From Podospora pseudoanserina (taxonomy: Eukaryota; Ascomycota; Sordariomycetes; Sordariales; Podosporaceae), in NCBI RefSeq assembly GCF_035222485.1, contig NC_085922.1, positions 3,921,001 to 3,985,000 of the forward strand: a DNA stretch of 64,000 nucleotides. The letters run 5' to 3'. The position numbers and the translations under genes were made by a program. Numbering within the stretch: position 1 is the first letter of the stretch; each line of letters opens with the position of its first letter. The notes under the pieces are model-generated. The model saw nothing but the letters and a program-made list of their open reading frames with translations. It was not told where the DNA came from and made no database searches. This document shows positions 61,007 to 64,000 of the stretch, one piece after another.

Positions 61007-64000
61007 ATGGCAGTTATGGCCACTCAGCAATCAGAAGGCGCGGTTGTTGGCGAAAAGCCTGTCGCCAGCTCGCTGGAGCTCGAGAAGGACGCGCGCAATG
61101 GCGGCGCCGAAGTGAATGGGTATGTTGCGGCATTGGCTCCTTCCTTCGGAGTCGCATCAAGGTTTGCATGTCAGACTGGAAGCTGACAGCTTTGCTTCTA
61201 GCCACACCTCCCCCGAAGCCCCAAACCACACCGAAAAGGATGAGACCGACTGCAAACAAAGCCACAACCAAGAAGCTTTCTCAGCAAACAGTGCACTGAA
61301 AAGCGAGTCGGCCGATGCCAGTGACAAACCAATCCCAGACGTTCCCACAGGTGCAGAGGAGGCGCCCAAGGACGCCGAGCCCGTAAAGATGGACGTCGCG
61401 ACTCCACCCGACACAGAAATGCCGGATGCACCACCAAGTCCGGCTGCCGAGATGAAGCAAGCCGAGACACAAATCGAGCTTCCAGCCGAAGTCGCGCCCG
61501 ACACACAATCTGCGGCTCCATCGAAAGAAGACCAGCCAGCCAAGCCGCCCACGCCTGACGCCCTGATCACATCTGACGCAAAGAACGAGGCTCCGACCAA
61601 AGCCATGTCCACTTCCGTATCTCCCATGACCAAGACGGCCCCTACCCCCCCAGCTACCGATAAGGAGGAAGATGTGGTGATGGCAGATGCGCAGGTGACC
61701 GCCGAGAGCACTCAAGAGACGCCTGTTTCCGCAACTGTCCCGGACGTGAAGCCGAGCATCGAGAAGGATCCAGCTCCAGCGTCGCCCTCCAAGGCATCTC
61801 CTCCTCCAAGCGCGACGGCCGATACCAGCATGTCTGACCTGGCTGCGTCTGCCAAGGTGTCGCGTGAACGGGATATCGACAGTGAGGATGAACCAGTTGC
61901 CAAGCGCACCAAGGTTGACCATTCCATCGAGGCCAAGAACAATGTCAACCCCCAAGATCGCATGGATGTCGACCGCCAGTCAGCTCCCCGGGCCACACCT
62001 GCGCAGGCTGCGAACGGAAGACCCAAGTATCTCAATGACGATTCCCTCAACGACAATCCCATCACAGATTGGCAGAACCGGCAAATTCGTCAAGTTCTTG
62101 CAGGTGTCAAAAAAACCAAGGTGGGCGGCAACTTTCGGCAATCGGTTCAGCATCTGTGGCCCATGCTCTGGCCTGATTACTCGGCACGGATTGCCAATCC
62201 TATTGATATTTCGGCCATGGAGAGACGCTTGCGTGGGGACGGGCAGAGCTACAAGAATCTTGGCGAGTTCAAACGGGACTTGAATCTGTTAGTGGAAAAC
62301 GCCGTCAGCTTCAACGGCGAGGCTCACGAAGTGACTGTGCAAGCCAAGGGCTGCCGTTCTGCTATTCTCGACCGTCTCTCCAAGGTCCCTGCCGCTGAAC
62401 CTGCCCGCCCTGACAAGAAGGACAGCATCAAGCATCACAATATCCGCCATGCCGAACCCCGCTCTGCCGTCCACCAGTCTTCCACCGCCACGCCCCGTCC
62501 CCCAAAACCGGCGGCCCCAGCCCCCAAGCCCGCTGTCGAGAACCCTGCTTTTGCCATCCCTCCCGGCAACAACGGTATGCCGCTCATTCGGCGCGACTCG
62601 ACCAAGGTTGACAGCCGTGCCAAGCGCCCCGTCAAGCCACCTCAGCCAAGAGATGTCTTTACCGACAAACGCAAGAAGAAGCTACCCCCCGAGCTTCGGT
62701 TCTGCGATGAAGTTCTCACCGAGCTGAGGAAGACCAAATATTACGATTGCAACGGCGCCTTCCTTCAACCTGTCGACGTCGTCGCTCTGCAAATCCCCAC
62801 ATATTACAAGGTAGTCAAGAAGCCCATGGACCTTTCCACCATGGCCAACAAGCTGCATTCTGGCGAGTACGCTTCGGCCAAGGACGTTGAACGAGACTTT
62901 GACCTGATCGTTAAGAACGCCAAGGCCTTCAATGGAGACGACCATCCCGTCACCATTGCCGGCTACAAGCTGCAGAGTCTTTTTCGCGCCGAGATGAACC
63001 GAAAGGATGAATGGCTCGCCCGCAACGCCCCGCCCGAGGTGATCAACACAGCCAGCCCACGGATCAAAGACGAGTCCGACGACGAGCCCTCGGACACGGA
63101 ACCGGAGCCAGAGCAATCCGAGGAGATCACTAAGGCCCAAACCAAGATCACCAGCATCCAGAAACGACTCGATGACGAGCAAAAGAAGCTGTCCGAGATG
63201 ATCAACACTGGATCGGCAAGCGAAGAGGATGTTGACATTTCTCACTCCATCATCAGCACTTTGCAGAAGCAACTGATCCGAGAGAGGAACAACCTCAAGG
63301 AGCTGACTGCCGCCGTCAAACCGGCAAAGCCAAACAAGCCTGCCAAGTCCAAGAAGACGCACCAACACCTTGGCGGCGTCACCAAGAAGGCCGCTGCCGC
63401 AGGAGGAGCGGGCGGGGGTGGCCATCATGCCGCGGGAGCTGTTAAGAAGGGCCCCAAGAGACCGCCCCCCAAGAAGAAGATCAGTGAGGCTGAGAAGGCT
63501 GTTATCACCGAGCATCTGAGCGAGCTGGACGGTGTGCCCTTGGAGCGGGCCATCGAGCTAATCAAGAGGGACACGGGACAGGGAGAGAATGAGTCGGGCG
63601 AATTGGAACTTGATATTGAGCAAGTCTCCGAGGAGGCCCTGGTCAGGCTCTACGAAATAATAATCAAGGCCCACCCACACTTGAAGGTCGAGAGGGAGAA
63701 GAAGGTAGTGGACAAGACTTGGGGCCAGGCGGCGGACCATCACCACTCCAACAGCAATGCCAAGTCCAAGTCGGGCGCTGCGTCGGCGGCATCCAAGTCC
63801 AAGAAGAACAAGCCCATGAGCAAGTCGGAGCAGGAGCGCCGCATTCAGCAGCTCAACGAATTGAGAGCACAAGCTAACCGCAACCAATCCGGCAGTCAGG
63901 AGCCAATGGAGTCGATTGAGGGAACAGGCAGGGCCTCAGCCGAGCCTCCCATGGCGGTCAATGCCGACAGTGAGGACGAAGTCGATTCCGAAGAGGACTA
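61007..64000 (+). CDS. BDF1: BET-type double bromodomain protein (BDF1-like); stop codon cut by window end
   Basis: A nuclear reader of acetylated histones, associated in yeast with TFIID and SWR1. Two exons (61007-61119, 61202 onward; phase-2 intron) give 970 aa, with only TA of what is probably the stop codon inside the window. The first 300 residues are acidic and disordered, with KRTKVDH as a possible nuclear signal. Bromodomain 1 (about 315-430) has WPMLWPDYSARIANPIDISAMERRL and NAVSFNG. Bromodomain 2 (about 535-640) has YYKVVKKPMDLSTMANKLHSGEY and NAKAFNGDDHPV, with the acetyl-lysine Asn. A coiled coil (KITSIQKRLDDEQKKLSEM) follows, then the ET domain (ISEAEKAVITEHLSELDG...LDIEQVSEEALVRLYEII, about 796-860), a Lys/Ser-rich segment and the acidic end DEVDSEED. 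Bromodomain 1 looks more diverged than bromodomain 2. Confidence 0.93.

Noticed and set aside
1-64000. CRISPR arrays, rRNA genes, intact retroelements or DNA transposons
   Set aside because: No regularly spaced repeats, no conserved rRNA blocks, and no transposase, reverse transcriptase or long terminal repeats were seen on either strand.

Overview
The window looks like a piece of a filamentous ascomycete genome, most likely a Sordariomycete close to the Sordariales. The evidence is compact genes with introns of about 50-80 nt (GTATGT/GTGAGT donors, CTAAC branch sites), roughly balanced base composition, a starch-active AA13 LPMO with CBM20, a GH5_7 mannanase, CorA-like and DUF2828 proteins and fungal C2H2 proteins. 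About 25 protein genes can be supported. I see no rRNA, confident tRNA, CRISPR array or intact transposon. Splice sites were chosen by hand, from consensus, phase and family continuity.

Left part (1-14.7 kb), mostly housekeeping. A sulfide:quinone oxidoreductase gene (cut by the left edge) lies head to head with an ETHE1-type persulfide dioxygenase gene, two consecutive steps of mitochondrial sulfide oxidation. A degraded patch follows (an RNase H-like relict and a C2H2-family relict). Then a minus-strand series encodes the Mgs1/WRNIP1 AAA+ ATPase, an A-type Fe-S assembly protein (ISA1), an ARMH3/DUF1741 protein and an unrecognised 681-aa protein.

Middle (14.7-27 kb). A 5.4-kb stretch without a convincing gene precedes an intronless 1402-aa disordered protein (tentatively Nif1-like), which converges on a C2H2 protein gene.

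Accessory region (27-57.7 kb). This holds secreted, membrane and transport functions: a three-domain secreted protein built on one exon per domain, a HOL1-like MFS carrier, an F-box protein, a CorA-like membrane protein, a BBE-type FAD oxidase, a second MFS carrier with a GC-AG intron, a DUF2828 vWA protein, a single-domain relative of the three-domain secreted protein, a probable GPI-anchored protein, the AA13 LPMO and GH5_7 mannanase side by side, a six-cysteine small secreted protein, an allantoate-permease-type MFS carrier, a DUF4360-like secreted protein with an unresolved stop, and a single-pass membrane protein assembled here from two exons.

Right end (57.9-64 kb). A short Utp5-like protein (Utp12 domain only) is divergent from a BDF1-type double-bromodomain/ET protein, whose stop codon is cut by the window edge. 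The most novel-looking item is the secreted-domain family: two genes in this window share a Cys-containing domain, and both carry a phase-2 intron at the equivalent point, so the larger gene looks assembled by duplication of symmetric exons.
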